Shown: positions 1 to 8,611 of the stretch, piece after piece
How positions within the stretch are numbered: the first letter of the stretch is position 1
How the letters are laid out: each line of letters opens with the position of its first letter
From: Mobilicoccus pelagius NBRC 104925
GTDB lineage: Bacteria > Actinomycetota > Actinomycetes > Actinomycetales > Dermatophilaceae
Assembly (NCBI RefSeq): GCF_000247995.1
Contig: NZ_BAFE01000068.1
Coordinates: 1 to 33,405 of the forward strand
Length of the DNA: 33,405 bases
Direction: 5' to 3'
Made by a program: the position numbers and the translations under genes
Notes under the pieces: generated by a model
What the model saw: the letters and a program-made list of their open reading frames with translations, nothing else
The model's database searches: none
What the model was told of the DNA's origin: nothing

Positions 1-2
1 AC

Positions 3-320
3 GCCGAACTCGCGCGCCTCAAGGGCGTCCCCGAGGGGCGGGTGCTGTGGCGCCACGTCCTCCCCAACACGATCGTGCCCACCGTGCAGGTCACGGCGCT
101 GCAGCTCGGGTGGCTCGTCGGCGGCATCGTCCTCATCGAGTACCTCTTCAACTATCCCGGGATCGGAGCGACGCTCGTGGACTCGGTGCGCAACTCCGAC
201 TTCCCGATGGTGCAGGCCCTCACGATGCTCATCGCCGCGGCGTACGTCGTCGTCAACCTCGTCGCCGACGTCCTGTCGATCCTGCTCCTGCCCCGCGCAC
301 GGACGGGGATGGCGGCATGA
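3..320 (+). CDS. ABC peptide transporter permease, DppB/OppB type (5'-truncated)
   Basis: C-terminal about 105 residues of an inner-membrane permease; the start lies left of the window. The first residues (ARLKGVPEGRVLWRHVLPN) match the cytoplasmic EAA loop of binding-protein-dependent permeases, the segment that contacts the ATPase. Two hydrophobic segments follow, with an FNYPGIG-type motif between them that is typical of DppB/OppB permeases. The stop overlaps the next gene's start (ATGA), so it is the upstream member of the importer operon. The substrate is inferred as di- or oligopeptides (nickel or other ligands are possible). The substrate-binding protein is not in view. Confidence 0.9.
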   Translation, partial: AELARLKGVPEGRVLWRHVLPNTIVPTVQVTALQLGWLVGGIVLIEYLFNYPGIGATLVDSVRNSDFPMVQALTMLIAAAYVVVNLVADVLSILLLPRARTGMAA

Positions 321-1138
321 GGACCCGATTCGCCGGACCGCTCCGGGAGCCCCGCATCCTGCTCGGCACCGTGCTCACCCTCGCCGTCGTGCTCCTCGCC
401 CTCCTCGGGCCGTGGATCGCGCCCTACGGGGAACAGGAGATCGTCGGCCGCCCGTTCACCATGGCAGGTTCGTTCCTCGGCACCGACTACCTCGGCCAGG
501 ACGTGTGGACGCGCGTGCTCCACGGCGGACGTTCGGTGCTCCTCATCTCGGTGCTCGCGACGATCCTCGGTGTGCTCATCGGCGCACTCGCGGGCGTCGT
601 CGCCGCGTACGCGCGCGGCTGGCTCGACGAGGCCGTCATGCGGTCCGCCGATGTGCTCCTCGCGTTCCCGCAGATCCTCCTCGCGCTCGTCGTGCTCTCC
701 GCCGTGTCGCAGCCGACGTGGTGGATGATCGTCCTCCTCGTGGCCCTCGCGCACATCCCCCGCGTGGCGCGGGTGGCGCGCGGCGTGGCGCTCACGTACG
801 TCACCCGCGACTTCGTCGCCGCGGCCGAGGCGATGGGCGAGTCGCAGTGGCGCATCGCCGTCTCCGAGCTCGGCCCCAACCTCGTCGTGCCGCTGCTCGC
901 CGAGACGGGCCTGCGGCTCACGTACTCCATCGGCATGGTCGCGGGCATCGGGTTCCTCGGTTTCGCCACCGATCCCGGCGCCGCCGACTGGGGCCAGATG
1001 ACGAACGAGAACCGTCTCGCGCTCCTCGTCCAGCCGTGGGGCGTGCTCGCGCCCGTCATCCTCGTCGCCGTGTTCACGATCGGCACGAACCTCATCGCCG
1101 ACGGGCTCGGCGACCTCGCCGCGAAGGGGACGTCATGA
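317..1138 (+). CDS. ABC peptide transporter permease, DppC/OppC type
   Basis: 273-residue second permease of the importer. An N-terminal membrane anchor (about residues 15-35) is followed by a short external segment with the FLGTDYLGQDVWTR motif characteristic of DppC/OppC proteins, then about five more membrane helices. The EAA loop (FVAAAEAMGESQWRI) lies near residues 170-185. The start is ATG at 317, inside the ATGA overlap with the previous gene; longer in-frame extensions would run through that gene. It overlaps the downstream ATPase gene by the same ATGA arrangement, so translation of all three is probably coupled. Family assignment is firm; substrate is inferred. Confidence 0.93.
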   Translation: MRTRFAGPLREPRILLGTVLTLAVVLLALLGPWIAPYGEQEIVGRPFTMAGSFLGTDYLGQDVWTRVLHGGRSVLLISVLATILGVLIGALAGVVAAYARGWLDEAVMRSADVLLAFPQILLALVVLSAVSQPTWWMIVLLVALAHIPRVARVARGVALTYVTRDFVAAAEAMGESQWRIAVSELGPNLVVPLLAETGLRLTYSIGMVAGIGFLGFATDPGAADWGQMTNENRLALLVQPWGVLAPVILVAVFTIGTNLIADGLGDLAAKGTS

Positions 1139-3141
1139 CGACGCTCGACGCCACCACCTCCCGGACCCCGGCGGACGGCCCCGTCTGCACCGTTCGCGGA
1201 CTTACCGTCGGCCTCACCTCCGGCGTCGACGTCGTCGATGGCGTCGACCTCACCCTCGTGCCCGGGCAGATCGTCGGCCTCGTCGGCGAGTCCGGCTCCG
1301 GCAAGACGACCGCAGGCACCGCCCTGCTCGGGTACGCCCGCACCGGCGCCCACCTCACCGGTGGCGAGGTCGAGGTCGGCGGCCACGAGATCCGAGAGAT
1401 GAGTGAGGTCGAGGTGCGTCGCATCCGCGGCGTCGTCATCGGGTACGTGCCGCAGGACCCGAGCTCCGCACTCAACCCCGCCCACCGCATCGGCGCGCAG
1501 CTGCGTGAGCTCCTCGACCTCCACGACCTCGGGTCGCCGAGCGAGCGCGACGCGGCCATCCGGAAGATCCTCCCCGAGGTGGGGCTCCCCGCCGACGACG
1601 AGTTCCTCCGCCGCTACCCCCACCAGCTCTCCGGCGGGCAGGTGCAGCGGGTCGCCCTCGCGATGGTGTTCCTGCCACGGCCGCGTGTCCTCGTGCTCGA
1701 CGAGCCGACGACCGGCCTCGACGTGACGACCCAGGGTATGGTCCTGCGCACGCTGCAGGATCTCTGCGACCGGTACTCCGTCGCCGCGCTGTACGTCACC
1801 CACGACCTCGCCGTCGTCGCCCGCATCGCCGACTGCGTCGCCGTGATGTACGCCGGACGCCTCGTCGAGGAGGGGCCTGCGCAGGCGATCTTCGACCGTC
1901 CCTCGCACCCGTACACGCGGGCGCTGCTCCGGGCGATCCCGCGGCTCCACGCGCCGGTCGCGCTCCAGGGCATTCCGGGCCGCACACCCCCGCCCGGTTC
2001 ACGCCCGTCGGGGTGTCGGTTCCACGACCGATGCGAGTTCGCCACGGAGGAGTGCGCCCGCACCGACCCGCCGCCGTTCGACGTGGGGGCCGGGCACACC
2101 GCCGCCTGCCTCCACACCGACTCCCTCCCCACGTGGGACCCCGACGACCGGCTCGTCCACGACACCGATCCCGAGGCGGAGCGTGAGATCGTCCTCGCGG
2201 TCGAGGGCCTCGACGTCTTCTACGGAGGCACCCACGTCGTCCACGACGTGAGCTTCGACGTGGCGAAACAGGAGGTCGTCGCCCTCGTCGGCGAGTCCGG
2301 CTCTGGCAAGACGACGATCTCCCGGTCGATCGGCGGACTCCACGACCAGTGGGAGGGGGCCATCACCTATCGCGGTGACCGCCTCGCCAGCGGATCACGT
2401 CGCCGGACGCAGCAGCAACGGCAGAAGATCCAGTACGTCTTCCAGAACCCCTATGCCTCGCTCAACCCGCGACGCACCGTCGAGCAGATCCTCCGCCGCC
2501 CCCTCGCCCTCTTCGGCATCGCCCGGGGGGACGAGGCCCACACCCGGGTCGTCCAGCTGCTCGACTCCGTCCAGCTGCGGGAGGCCACCGCGGGCAAGCG
2601 GGCGGGCGGGCTCTCCGGCGGCGAACGCCAGCGCGTCGCGATCGCCCGCGCCCTCGCGGCCCGACCCGAGGTCCTCGTGTGCGACGAGATCACCTCGGCG
2701 CTCGACGTCTCCATCCAGGCGTCGATCGTCGACCTGCTCACCCGCATCAAGGACGAGCACGGCCTCGCAATGGTGTTCGTCACCCACGACCTCGCGCTCG
2801 TGCGCACGATCGCCGACCGGGTCCTCGTCCTCCACCACGGACGGGTCGTCGAGTCCGGTCTCACTGCCCAGGTGCTCGACCATCCGCGCGAGGAGTACAC
2901 GAGAGCGCTCCTCGCCGACACTCCCACCCTCGAGGACGACCGTGCCGGGGCCGGGAGTCCGGGCGCGTCGGAACGAGGTGCGACCGCGGCGACGGCCACG
3001 CCCTCCGAGACGGCCACGGGAGTCGCCGACCCCACCGAGCCCACCGACTTCGCCGAGCCCACCCACCCCGCCGAGCCCGCTGATCCGTCGTGGTGGCGTC
3101 GGTGGCGCACGGCCGTTCGTCGGTGGCGGCCTCGCCGCTGA
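1135..3141 (+). CDS. Fused double ATPase of peptide ABC transporter (DppD-DppF type)
   Basis: 668 residues holding two complete ABC ATPases, so one polypeptide supplies both motors for the two permeases. Half 1: Walker A GESGSGKTT at residues 51-59, signature LSGGQVQR at 165-172, Walker B D189-E190. It is followed by an oligopeptide-type C-terminal extension with the usual cysteine cluster (CRFHDRC and two further Cys, about 305-340). Half 2: Walker A GESGSGKTT at 386-394, signature LSGGERQR at 493-500, Walker B D517-E518. Start is ATG at 1135 in an ATGA overlap. The last ~65 residues are an unusual low-complexity tail rich in Ala, Thr, Pro and Glu with repeated EP(T/A) units, ending in a Trp/Arg-rich basic segment (SWWRRWRTAVRRWRPRR). 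That tail is not part of either ATPase. Confidence 0.93.
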   Translation: MTTLDATTSRTPADGPVCTVRGLTVGLTSGVDVVDGVDLTLVPGQIVGLVGESGSGKTTAGTALLGYARTGAHLTGGEVEVGGHEIREMSEVEVRRIRGVVIGYVPQDPSSALNPAHRIGAQLRELLDLHDLGSPSERDAAIRKILPEVGLPADDEFLRRYPHQLSGGQVQRVALAMVFLPRPRVLVLDEPTTGLDVTTQGMVLRTLQDLCDRYSVAALYVTHDLAVVARIADCVAVMYAGRLVEEGPAQAIFDRPSHPYTRALLRAIPRLHAPVALQGIPGRTPPPGSRPSGCRFHDRCEFATEECARTDPPPFDVGAGHTAACLHTDSLPTWDPDDRLVHDTDPEAEREIVLAVEGLDVFYGGTHVVHDVSFDVAKQEVVALVGESGSGKTTISRSIGGLHDQWEGAITYRGDRLASGSRRRTQQQRQKIQYVFQNPYASLNPRRTVEQILRRPLALFGIARGDEAHTRVVQLLDSVQLREATAGKRAGGLSGGERQRVAIARALAARPEVLVCDEITSALDVSIQASIVDLLTRIKDEHGLAMVFVTHDLALVRTIADRVLVLHHGRVVESGLTAQVLDHPREEYTRALLADTPTLEDDRAGAGSPGASERGATAATATPSETATGVADPTEPTDFAEPTHPAEPADPSWWRRWRTAVRRWRPRR

Positions 3142-3195
3142 GCGAGGCCTCACCAGGGGGCGCCGAGATCCGGTGCCGCCGTGTGGCGCGGATCG

Positions 3196-4983
3196 TCAGT
3201 CGGTGTAGGCGACCAGGTCGGCGAGGCGGGCGACGCCGTCACGCAGGGCGTCGACGAACTCCTCGACGTCCGCGTCGCGTTCGGGGCCGTGGATGACGAG
3301 GAACTCGTACTCGCCCGTGCTCCGCCGGCCGTACTCGATCCCGAGGCCGCCCTCGCTCGTGGGCGCGAAGACGTAGCGGGGGATGCGTTCGTCGGTGCCG
3401 AGGGAGGTCGTCGAGAGGAAGTCGGTCGTGAGTCGGGCGTAGGCGACGTCGTCGAACACCGCCGTTGACAGGCCGAGCTCGGCGGCACTCACGCGTAGCC
3501 CGAGGAGGTGACGGTCGACGGCCTCGCCCTTCTTGCACTCGACGATGCGGCGCTTGTGCTCGGCGAGGGCCGCGTCGAGGAGCTCCGCCGTCGCGTCCCC
3601 GTCGACGAGTGCCCGGGCGAGGGCGACGGCCTCGGGGGAGACCGGACGCATCGCCTCGGTGCGTCCGGCCTGGTACTCGCGCATGTCGACCGACTCGTAC
3701 GTGCTGCGGACGCGGCCGTACGTGCGGAGCTGGGCGTGGAGGATCGCGAACTGCTGGAGCGCGTCGGCCGACATGCGGCGACCACCCGTCTCGACGATCG
3801 GGGTGCGCAGGACCCGGACCCGAAGCCTCGCCTCGTCCTCCGCATAGGCGGCGACGTCGGCGGCGAGGCGGGCGCGCACGTCGTCGGAGAGGCGCCACCG
3901 GAGCGGTTCGACGCGTCCGACGCCGGTGCCGGCCGGGGTGCCGTCGTCCCCGGAGGCGGTGGAGGACTCGTCGATCTCCTCCTCCTCGTCGGGCACGTCG
4001 GGGTCGTCGGGGAGATCCTGCGCGAGGCCGACGACGGCCTGCACAGTGCCCCCGTCGGCGACGGTGTGTTCGACGTGCATCCCGGTGTAGGGGTCGGCGA
4101 GCCCGACGACGTAGGTGACGGGCTTGAACGGCCACGCGACGCCGTAGCGGAATCCGGTCTCACGGAGGTGGGTGTCCTCGTCGGCCTCGTCGTCGAGGAG
4201 CGAGAGGACGAAGAGGGCGTCGGTGAGGCGGGCATGGACGGCGGCGTTGTCGGCGTCGGCGAGGACCTCGTCCTCGTAGTGCGCGGCGGTGTCGCTGCCG
4301 AGGTAGGACCACGCGGGGAACGGCGTCTCCTCGCCCGGCCCCCACCCCGTCGTGGGGGCGTCGTCGGCGCCGGTGGCATCGAGGACGGAGCGCAGCGCCT
4401 CACGGAGCATGTCGAGGGGCACGACGCGGCCGGCGTCGTCGCTCACCTGCACGGCGTACCCGCGGCCGCGGTGGAGGACGACGATCTCGCGGGAGGCGGC
4501 GTCCTCGCAGCCCCGGAGGAGCTCGTCGCACTCGGGGCGGGGGCGACGCATCCCGCCGGCGAGGTAGCGCCACTGCTGCATGCACAGGGCGGCGCCGCGC
4601 GGGGAGGTCTGCGGGTCGATCTCACCGCGGACGTGGTGGAGGTGGACGCGGGCGAACCGGTGGGCGAGGCGGGCGGCGCGGTCGAGGCCGTGGTCGTCCG
4701 TGGGCCACGTGAGGCCGAACCCGACGTTGCTCGTGAGCGGCAGCGGGGTGCGCGTCGTGAGGTACGAGGCGTACCAGAGGTCGGTGAGCCAACTCGCGCC
4801 GTCGCCGTCCGCCTTCTCGGCACGACGGGCGAGATCCTCCTGTGCGCGGGGGCCGTCGTGGGCGGCGAACTCCGCGACGACCTCCGTGGTGCGCGCCGCC
4901 TCCTCCTCCGAGAGGAGGGGCGCGACGATCTCCTGGTACCGCGCGAGGGTCTGCTCCAGCGGCGGCAGCGGGAGGTAGGTCAT
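3196..4983 (-). CDS. Choline/carnitine O-acyltransferase family protein
   Basis: 595 residues, about the length of animal carnitine acetyltransferase. The family moves acyl groups between CoA and carnitine or choline. Landmarks run in family order: LPLPPLEQTLARY at 4-16; a WYASYL..RTPLPL..N segment at 70-86; the catalytic-His region EHTVADG with candidate general base H306; RSTYESVDMREYQAGRTEAMR at 426-446, the family's TYES/GRT block split here only by substitutions; EAVDRHLLGL at 487-496; STTS at 524-527, corresponding to the oxyanion STS motif. An acidic insert rich in Asp/Glu occupies about 323-350. Start is ATG at 4983 with a GAGAGG-type ribosome site. It lies 89 bp downstream of the XPB helicase on the same strand, with no obvious functional link. 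Assignment is by recalled motifs, not a search; substrate unknown. Confidence 0.82.
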   Translation of the reverse strand: MTYLPLPPLEQTLARYQEIVAPLLSEEEAARTTEVVAEFAAHDGPRAQEDLARRAEKADGDGASWLTDLWYASYLTTRTPLPLTSNVGFGLTWPTDDHGLDRAARLAHRFARVHLHHVRGEIDPQTSPRGAALCMQQWRYLAGGMRRPRPECDELLRGCEDAASREIVVLHRGRGYAVQVSDDAGRVVPLDMLREALRSVLDATGADDAPTTGWGPGEETPFPAWSYLGSDTAAHYEDEVLADADNAAVHARLTDALFVLSLLDDEADEDTHLRETGFRYGVAWPFKPVTYVVGLADPYTGMHVEHTVADGGTVQAVVGLAQDLPDDPDVPDEEEEIDESSTASGDDGTPAGTGVGRVEPLRWRLSDDVRARLAADVAAYAEDEARLRVRVLRTPIVETGGRRMSADALQQFAILHAQLRTYGRVRSTYESVDMREYQAGRTEAMRPVSPEAVALARALVDGDATAELLDAALAEHKRRIVECKKGEAVDRHLLGLRVSAAELGLSTAVFDDVAYARLTTDFLSTTSLGTDERIPRYVFAPTSEGGLGIEYGRRSTGEYEFLVIHGPERDADVEEFVDALRDGVARLADLVAYTD

Positions 4984-5072
4984 GACGGGCCTCTCGGTCG
5001 GCGTGACGTGCTGGCCGCATCCTCGCGCACGAGGCCCGGTCCGCGGTTCTCCGGCGCCGGTGCGATCCGCCG

Positions 5073-6704
5073 TCAGAGGTCGCCGGCGTCGAGGATGCGG
5101 TAGGCGTAGCCCTGTTCGGCGAGGAAGCGTTGACGGTGGGCGGCGAAGTCGGCGTCGAGGGTGTCGCGGGTGACGATCGTGTAGAAGTGCGCGGCGCGTC
5201 CGTCGGCCTTGGGGCGGAGGACGCGGCCGAGGCGCTGCGCCTCCTCCTGACGGGAGCCGAACGTGCCGCTCACCTGGATCGCGACCGACGCCTCGGGCAG
5301 GTCGACGGAGAAGTTCGCGACCTTGCTCACCACGAGGCGGGTGAGTGTCCCGGTGCGGAACTCCTCGTACAGGCGGGTGCGCTCCTTCAGCGGCGTCTCG
5401 CCGGTGAGCAGCGGCGCGTCGAGGCGTGCCGCGAGGGCCTCGAGCTGGTCGAGGTACTGGCCGATGACGAGGACCGGTTCGTCCGGGTGGCGCGCGACGA
5501 GACGCTCGACGACCTGCTCCTTCACGGGCGCGCACGCGGCGAGGCGGTAACGGTCCTCGGGGTCGGCCGTGGCGTAGGCGAGGCGACCGGACTCGCCCAG
5601 TGCCACGCGCACCTCGACGCAGTCCGCCGGGGCGATCCACCCCTGCGCCTCGATCTCCTTCCACGGCGCGTCGTACCGCTTGGGGCCGATGAGGGAGAAC
5701 ACGTCGTTCTCGCGGCCATCCTCGCGCACGAGCGTGGCCGTGAGGCCGAGACGGCGGCGACTCTGCAGGTCGGCGGTCATCCGGAAGATCGGCGCGGGCA
5801 ACAGGTGCACCTCGTCGTAGATCACGAGGCCCCAGTCGCGGGCGTCGAGGAGTTCGAGGTGGGGGTAGACGCCCTTCCGGCGCGTCGTGAGCACCTGGTA
5901 GGTCGCGATCGTCACCGGGCGGATCTCCTTCTTCGCGCCCGAGTACTCCCCGATCTCGTTCTCCGTGAGGCTGGTGCGGCGCAGGAGCTCCTCGCGCCAC
6001 TGCCGGGCGGAGACGGTGTTCGTCACGAGGACGAGGGTCGTCGACCTCGCCCGCGCCATCGCCGCCGCACCGACGAGGGTCTTGCCCGCACCGCACGGGA
6101 GGACGACGACGCCGGAGCCGCCGTGCCAGAACCCCTCGACGGCGTGCTCCTGGTACGGGCGCAGCGACCAGCCGTCCTCGCGGAGGTCGAGGGGGTGTGC
6201 CTCGCCGTCGACGTGCCCGGCGAGGTCCTCCGCGGGCCACCCGATCTTGAGCAGTTCCTGCTTGAGGTGCCCGCGTTCGCTCGGGTGGACGAGGACGGCG
6301 AGGTCGTCGACGCGCTCGCCGAGGAGCGGCGCGACCTTCTTGTGCCGCAGCACCTCCTCGAGCACGGGCCGGTCGGTGCAGCGGAGGACGAGACGGTCCT
6401 CGTCGTCCTTGGCGAGGGCGAGGCGGCCGTACCGGTCCATCGTGTCGGCGACGTCGACGAGGAGCGCGTGCGGCACGGGGTAGCGGCTGTGCGTGACGAG
6501 CGCGTCGACGACCTGTTCGGCGTCGAACCCCGCCGCCCGCGCGTTCCACAACCCGAGCGGGGTGATTCGGTACGTGTGCACGTGTTCGGGGGAGCGTTCG
6601 AGCTCCGCGAACGGCGCGATCGCCCGCCTCGCGGACGTCGCGTCCTCGTGGTCCACCTCGAGGAGGACGGTCTTGTCGCTCTGGACGATCAACGCTCCCG
6701 GCAC
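5073..6704 (-). CDS. XPB/Ssl2-type DNA repair helicase
   Basis: 543 residues, superfamily 2 DNA helicase of the bacterial XPB group, an ATP-dependent 3'-5' translocase linked to DNA repair. An N-terminal domain (about 1-140) begins GALIVQSDKTVLLEVDHE, as in mycobacterial XPB. Helicase motifs: Walker A PCGAGKT (203-209), DEVH box (297-300), LTAT (321-324), and motif VI QRLGRVLRP (490-498). Start is set at GTG 6704 because homology begins at VPGALIV and a G-run precedes it. The frame stays open upstream to an ATG at 6917, but those 71 residues are Arg/Ala-rich and look non-coding. A second XPB-related protein sits about 6 kb away (12571-15015). Confidence 0.93.
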   Translation of the reverse strand: MPGALIVQSDKTVLLEVDHEDATSARRAIAPFAELERSPEHVHTYRITPLGLWNARAAGFDAEQVVDALVTHSRYPVPHALLVDVADTMDRYGRLALAKDDEDRLVLRCTDRPVLEEVLRHKKVAPLLGERVDDLAVLVHPSERGHLKQELLKIGWPAEDLAGHVDGEAHPLDLREDGWSLRPYQEHAVEGFWHGGSGVVVLPCGAGKTLVGAAAMARARSTTLVLVTNTVSARQWREELLRRTSLTENEIGEYSGAKKEIRPVTIATYQVLTTRRKGVYPHLELLDARDWGLVIYDEVHLLPAPIFRMTADLQSRRRLGLTATLVREDGRENDVFSLIGPKRYDAPWKEIEAQGWIAPADCVEVRVALGESGRLAYATADPEDRYRLAACAPVKEQVVERLVARHPDEPVLVIGQYLDQLEALAARLDAPLLTGETPLKERTRLYEEFRTGTLTRLVVSKVANFSVDLPEASVAIQVSGTFGSRQEEAQRLGRVLRPKADGRAAHFYTIVTRDTLDADFAAHRQRFLAEQGYAYRILDAGDL

Positions 6705-6888
6705 GACGACCCCCAACGCGCGGGCGCCCCCGGTTGTTCCGCGGGCGCCTCTCCGGTGCGGGGCACGGCCTCGGGCGGCGTGGCGGCGAGACCGCGCCCC
6801 GGCGTGGGGAAGCGACGTCCGGGCAGCCCCCGGGCGCGGCCCGGTGTGGGCACGGCCCGGACGGACGCGACGCGACGCGACGGGGTTG

Positions 6889-6903
6889 GGGACGCAGCGT
6901 CCC
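6889..6903. promoter_or_regulatory. 15-bp palindrome, possible operator
   Basis: Perfect inverted repeat GGGACGC-A-GCGTCCC in the 261-bp divergent region between the XPB gene and the HMG-CoA lyase gene. Just left of it is a run of three GACGC units (6864-6878). The size and symmetry suit a dimeric repressor, but I do not recognise a family consensus. Apart from this and the next palindrome I see nothing definite in 6705-6965. Confidence 0.35.
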
Positions 6904-6941
6904 GACGAGGCCGACATCGGGGAGGATGGGCGACAACGTTC

Positions 6942-6953
6942 GACGTCGACGTC
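6942..6953. promoter_or_regulatory. 12-bp palindrome abutting the mvaB ribosome site
   Basis: GACGTCGACGTC is a perfect palindrome directly followed by the AGGAGAG ribosome-binding site (6954-6960) of the HMG-CoA lyase gene. A protein bound here would block both RNA polymerase clearance and ribosome access. In such GC-rich DNA, 12-bp palindromes also arise by chance. Confidence 0.3.
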
Positions 6954-6965
6954 AGGAGAGTTGCG

Positions 6966-7901
6966 ATGCGTTCACCCCAGGTCCGGCCTGCGGAGGGGCT
7001 TCCCTCCCGCGTGACGATCTACGAGGTCGGCGTCCGGGACGGCCTCCAGAACGAGAAGACGATCGTCCCCCTCGACGTCAAGGCCGAATTCGTGCGGCAC
7101 CTCGAGGACGCCGGGGTCGGGGTCATCGAGACGACGTCGTTCGTCTCGCCGAAGTGGGTGCCGCAGCTCGCCGACGCCGCGGACCTCCTCGCCGAACTCG
7201 GCGAGTCCGGTCGGGTCCGCACCCGCCCCGTCCTCGTGCCCAACCCCAAGGGCCTCGACCGGGCGATCGAGGCGGGAGTCTCCTCGATCGCGGTGTTCGG
7301 TTCTGCCACCGAGACGTTCGCCGCCAGGAACCTCAACAACACCCTCGACGGCCAGTTCGACATGTTCGGGCCCGTCGTCGAGCGTGCCAAGGCCGAGGGC
7401 ATGTGGGTCCGCTGCTACGTGTCCATGTGCTTCGGCGACCCGTGGGAGGGCGACGTCGCCCCCGAGCAGGTCGTCTCCGTCGCGCGCCGCCTCATGGACC
7501 TCGGCTGCGACGAGCTCTCCATCGGCGACACCATCGGCGTGGGCACCCCCGGCCAGGTCGAGGCCGTCCTCGACGGGCTCCTCGGTGCGGGCATCGACCT
7601 GGACCGCATCGCCGTGCACTTCCACGACACGTACGGGCAGGCGCTCTCCAACACGCTCGCCTCGCTGCGCAAGGGCGTGAGCATCGTCGACTCCTCCGCC
7701 GGCGGCCTCGGCGGCTGTCCCTACGCCAAGAGTGCGACGGGCAACCTCGCCACCGAGGACCTCGTGTGGATGCTTCACGGCCTCGGCATCGAGACGGGCA
7801 TCGACCTGGAGAAGCTCGTCGAGACGAGCATGTGGATGGCCGAACGACTCGGCCGCCCCAGCTCCTCCGCCGTCGTCCGGGCCCTCGGGGCGCGCGGATG
7901 A
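6966..7901 (+). CDS. mvaB: Hydroxymethylglutaryl-CoA lyase
   Basis: 311 residues. Cleaves HMG-CoA to acetyl-CoA and acetoacetate, the last step of leucine degradation. The (beta/alpha)8 barrel landmarks are clear: VGVRDGLQNEK with catalytic R24-D25; the metal-binding HFHDTYGQA with H218 and H220; and the glycine-rich signature GGLGGCPYAKSATGN with active-site C251. These distinguish it from isopropylmalate and homocitrate synthases of the same superfamily. Start is ATG 6966, six bases after AGGAGAG. Its stop overlaps the GNAT gene (ATGA). No other leucine-pathway gene is adjacent, although an acyl-CoA synthetase lies 7 kb away. Confidence 0.94.
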   Translation: MRSPQVRPAEGLPSRVTIYEVGVRDGLQNEKTIVPLDVKAEFVRHLEDAGVGVIETTSFVSPKWVPQLADAADLLAELGESGRVRTRPVLVPNPKGLDRAIEAGVSSIAVFGSATETFAARNLNNTLDGQFDMFGPVVERAKAEGMWVRCYVSMCFGDPWEGDVAPEQVVSVARRLMDLGCDELSIGDTIGVGTPGQVEAVLDGLLGAGIDLDRIAVHFHDTYGQALSNTLASLRKGVSIVDSSAGGLGGCPYAKSATGNLATEDLVWMLHGLGIETGIDLEKLVETSMWMAERLGRPSSSAVVRALGARG

Positions 7902-8560
7902 GGACGGTCGGTCCCATCCCCGGTCAGGGCGACCCCCGCGGGGACCGGCCCGTGACCGCGCCGCCGACGGCACCCGCGGCCGCTCCCGGGGCGGTGCCGC
8001 CGCAGGCCCCACCTCGGGACGCGTCTCAGGGGGCGTCGCAGGATCCGACCCAGGGCGCGCCACGCGGCTCCGCCCAGGGCCCGTCCCGCGCGGCTCACGA
8101 CGCGGCGGCGGAGGTGACGGTGCGCCCGGCACGCATCGAGGACCTCGAGGAGATCGTCGACCTCCTCGCCGACGACCCCCTCGGCGCGCGCGTGGAGGGT
8201 GGCGACCTCGCGCCCTACGCGGCGGCGTTCGCGCGGATCACGGCCGACCACGGCCAGATCCAGGCCGTCGCCGAGCTCGGCGGGCAGGTCGTCGGCACGA
8301 TGCAGCTGTCGATCATCCCGAGCCTCACCCGGCGCGGCACGACGCGGGCGCAGATCGAGGGCGTGAGCACCCTGTCGAGTCTTCGCGGCAAGGGCATCGG
8401 CGAGACCCTCTTCGCGTGGGCGTTCGACGAGGCCCGCCGCCATGGCGCCACCCTCGTCCAGCTCACCTCGGAGACGGCCCGCGGCAACGCCCACCGGTTC
8501 TACGAGCACCTCGGCTTCGCGCCGAGCCACGTCGGTTTCACCAAGCCACTCGGCCGGTGA
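7898..8560 (+). CDS. GNAT-family N-acetyltransferase with low-complexity N-terminus
   Basis: Up to 220 residues. Residues about 72-220 form a GNAT fold: VTVRPARIEDLEEI at the start of the domain, the acetyl-CoA pyrophosphate loop LRGKGIGETL (R163-G168), and the typical C-terminal block AHRFYEHLGF. Residues 1-70 are Pro/Ala/Gln/Gly-rich with repeated QGAxQ-like units and no visible domain. ATG 7898 overlaps the HMG-CoA lyase stop (ATGA), supporting the long form, but a GTG inside (for example 7952 or 8114) could be the real start of a shorter protein. Acceptor substrate unknown. It is probably co-transcribed with mvaB. Confidence 0.85.
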   Translation: MRTVGPIPGQGDPRGDRPVTAPPTAPAAAPGAVPPQAPPRDASQGASQDPTQGAPRGSAQGPSRAAHDAAAEVTVRPARIEDLEEIVDLLADDPLGARVEGGDLAPYAAAFARITADHGQIQAVAELGGQVVGTMQLSIIPSLTRRGTTRAQIEGVSTLSSLRGKGIGETLFAWAFDEARRHGATLVQLTSETARGNAHRFYEHLGFAPSHVGFTKPLGR

Positions 8561-8565
8561 TCCGG

Positions 8566-8585
8566 CGGGGCATCGCGAGGCCCCG
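8566..8585. terminator. Weak convergent terminator hairpin
   Basis: CGGGGC (8566-8571) pairs with GCCCCG (8580-8585) across an 8-nt loop, between the convergent GNAT and lipoprotein genes. There is no clear T run on either strand, as is common in high-GC actinobacteria. Confidence 0.35.
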
Positions 8586-8611
8586 TTCCGTTCCGCGTCG
8601 CGGGCCCGCAC

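Noticed and set aside
487-1950. Long antisense frames over the ABC transporter, and similar ones over the helicase, peptidase and SbcC genes
   Set aside because: Mirror frames of strongly biased GC3 genes; compositions rich in Asp/Glu/Arg/Val with no domain.
6705-6917. 71-residue N-terminal extension of the XPB helicase from ATG 6917
   Set aside because: Arg/Ala/Pro-rich without similarity to XPB; homology begins at GTG 6704.
6928-6943. SOS (LexA) box near the XPB gene, suggested by GTTCGA
   Set aside because: Only one half-site; the partner TCGAAC at the correct 4-nt spacing is absent.
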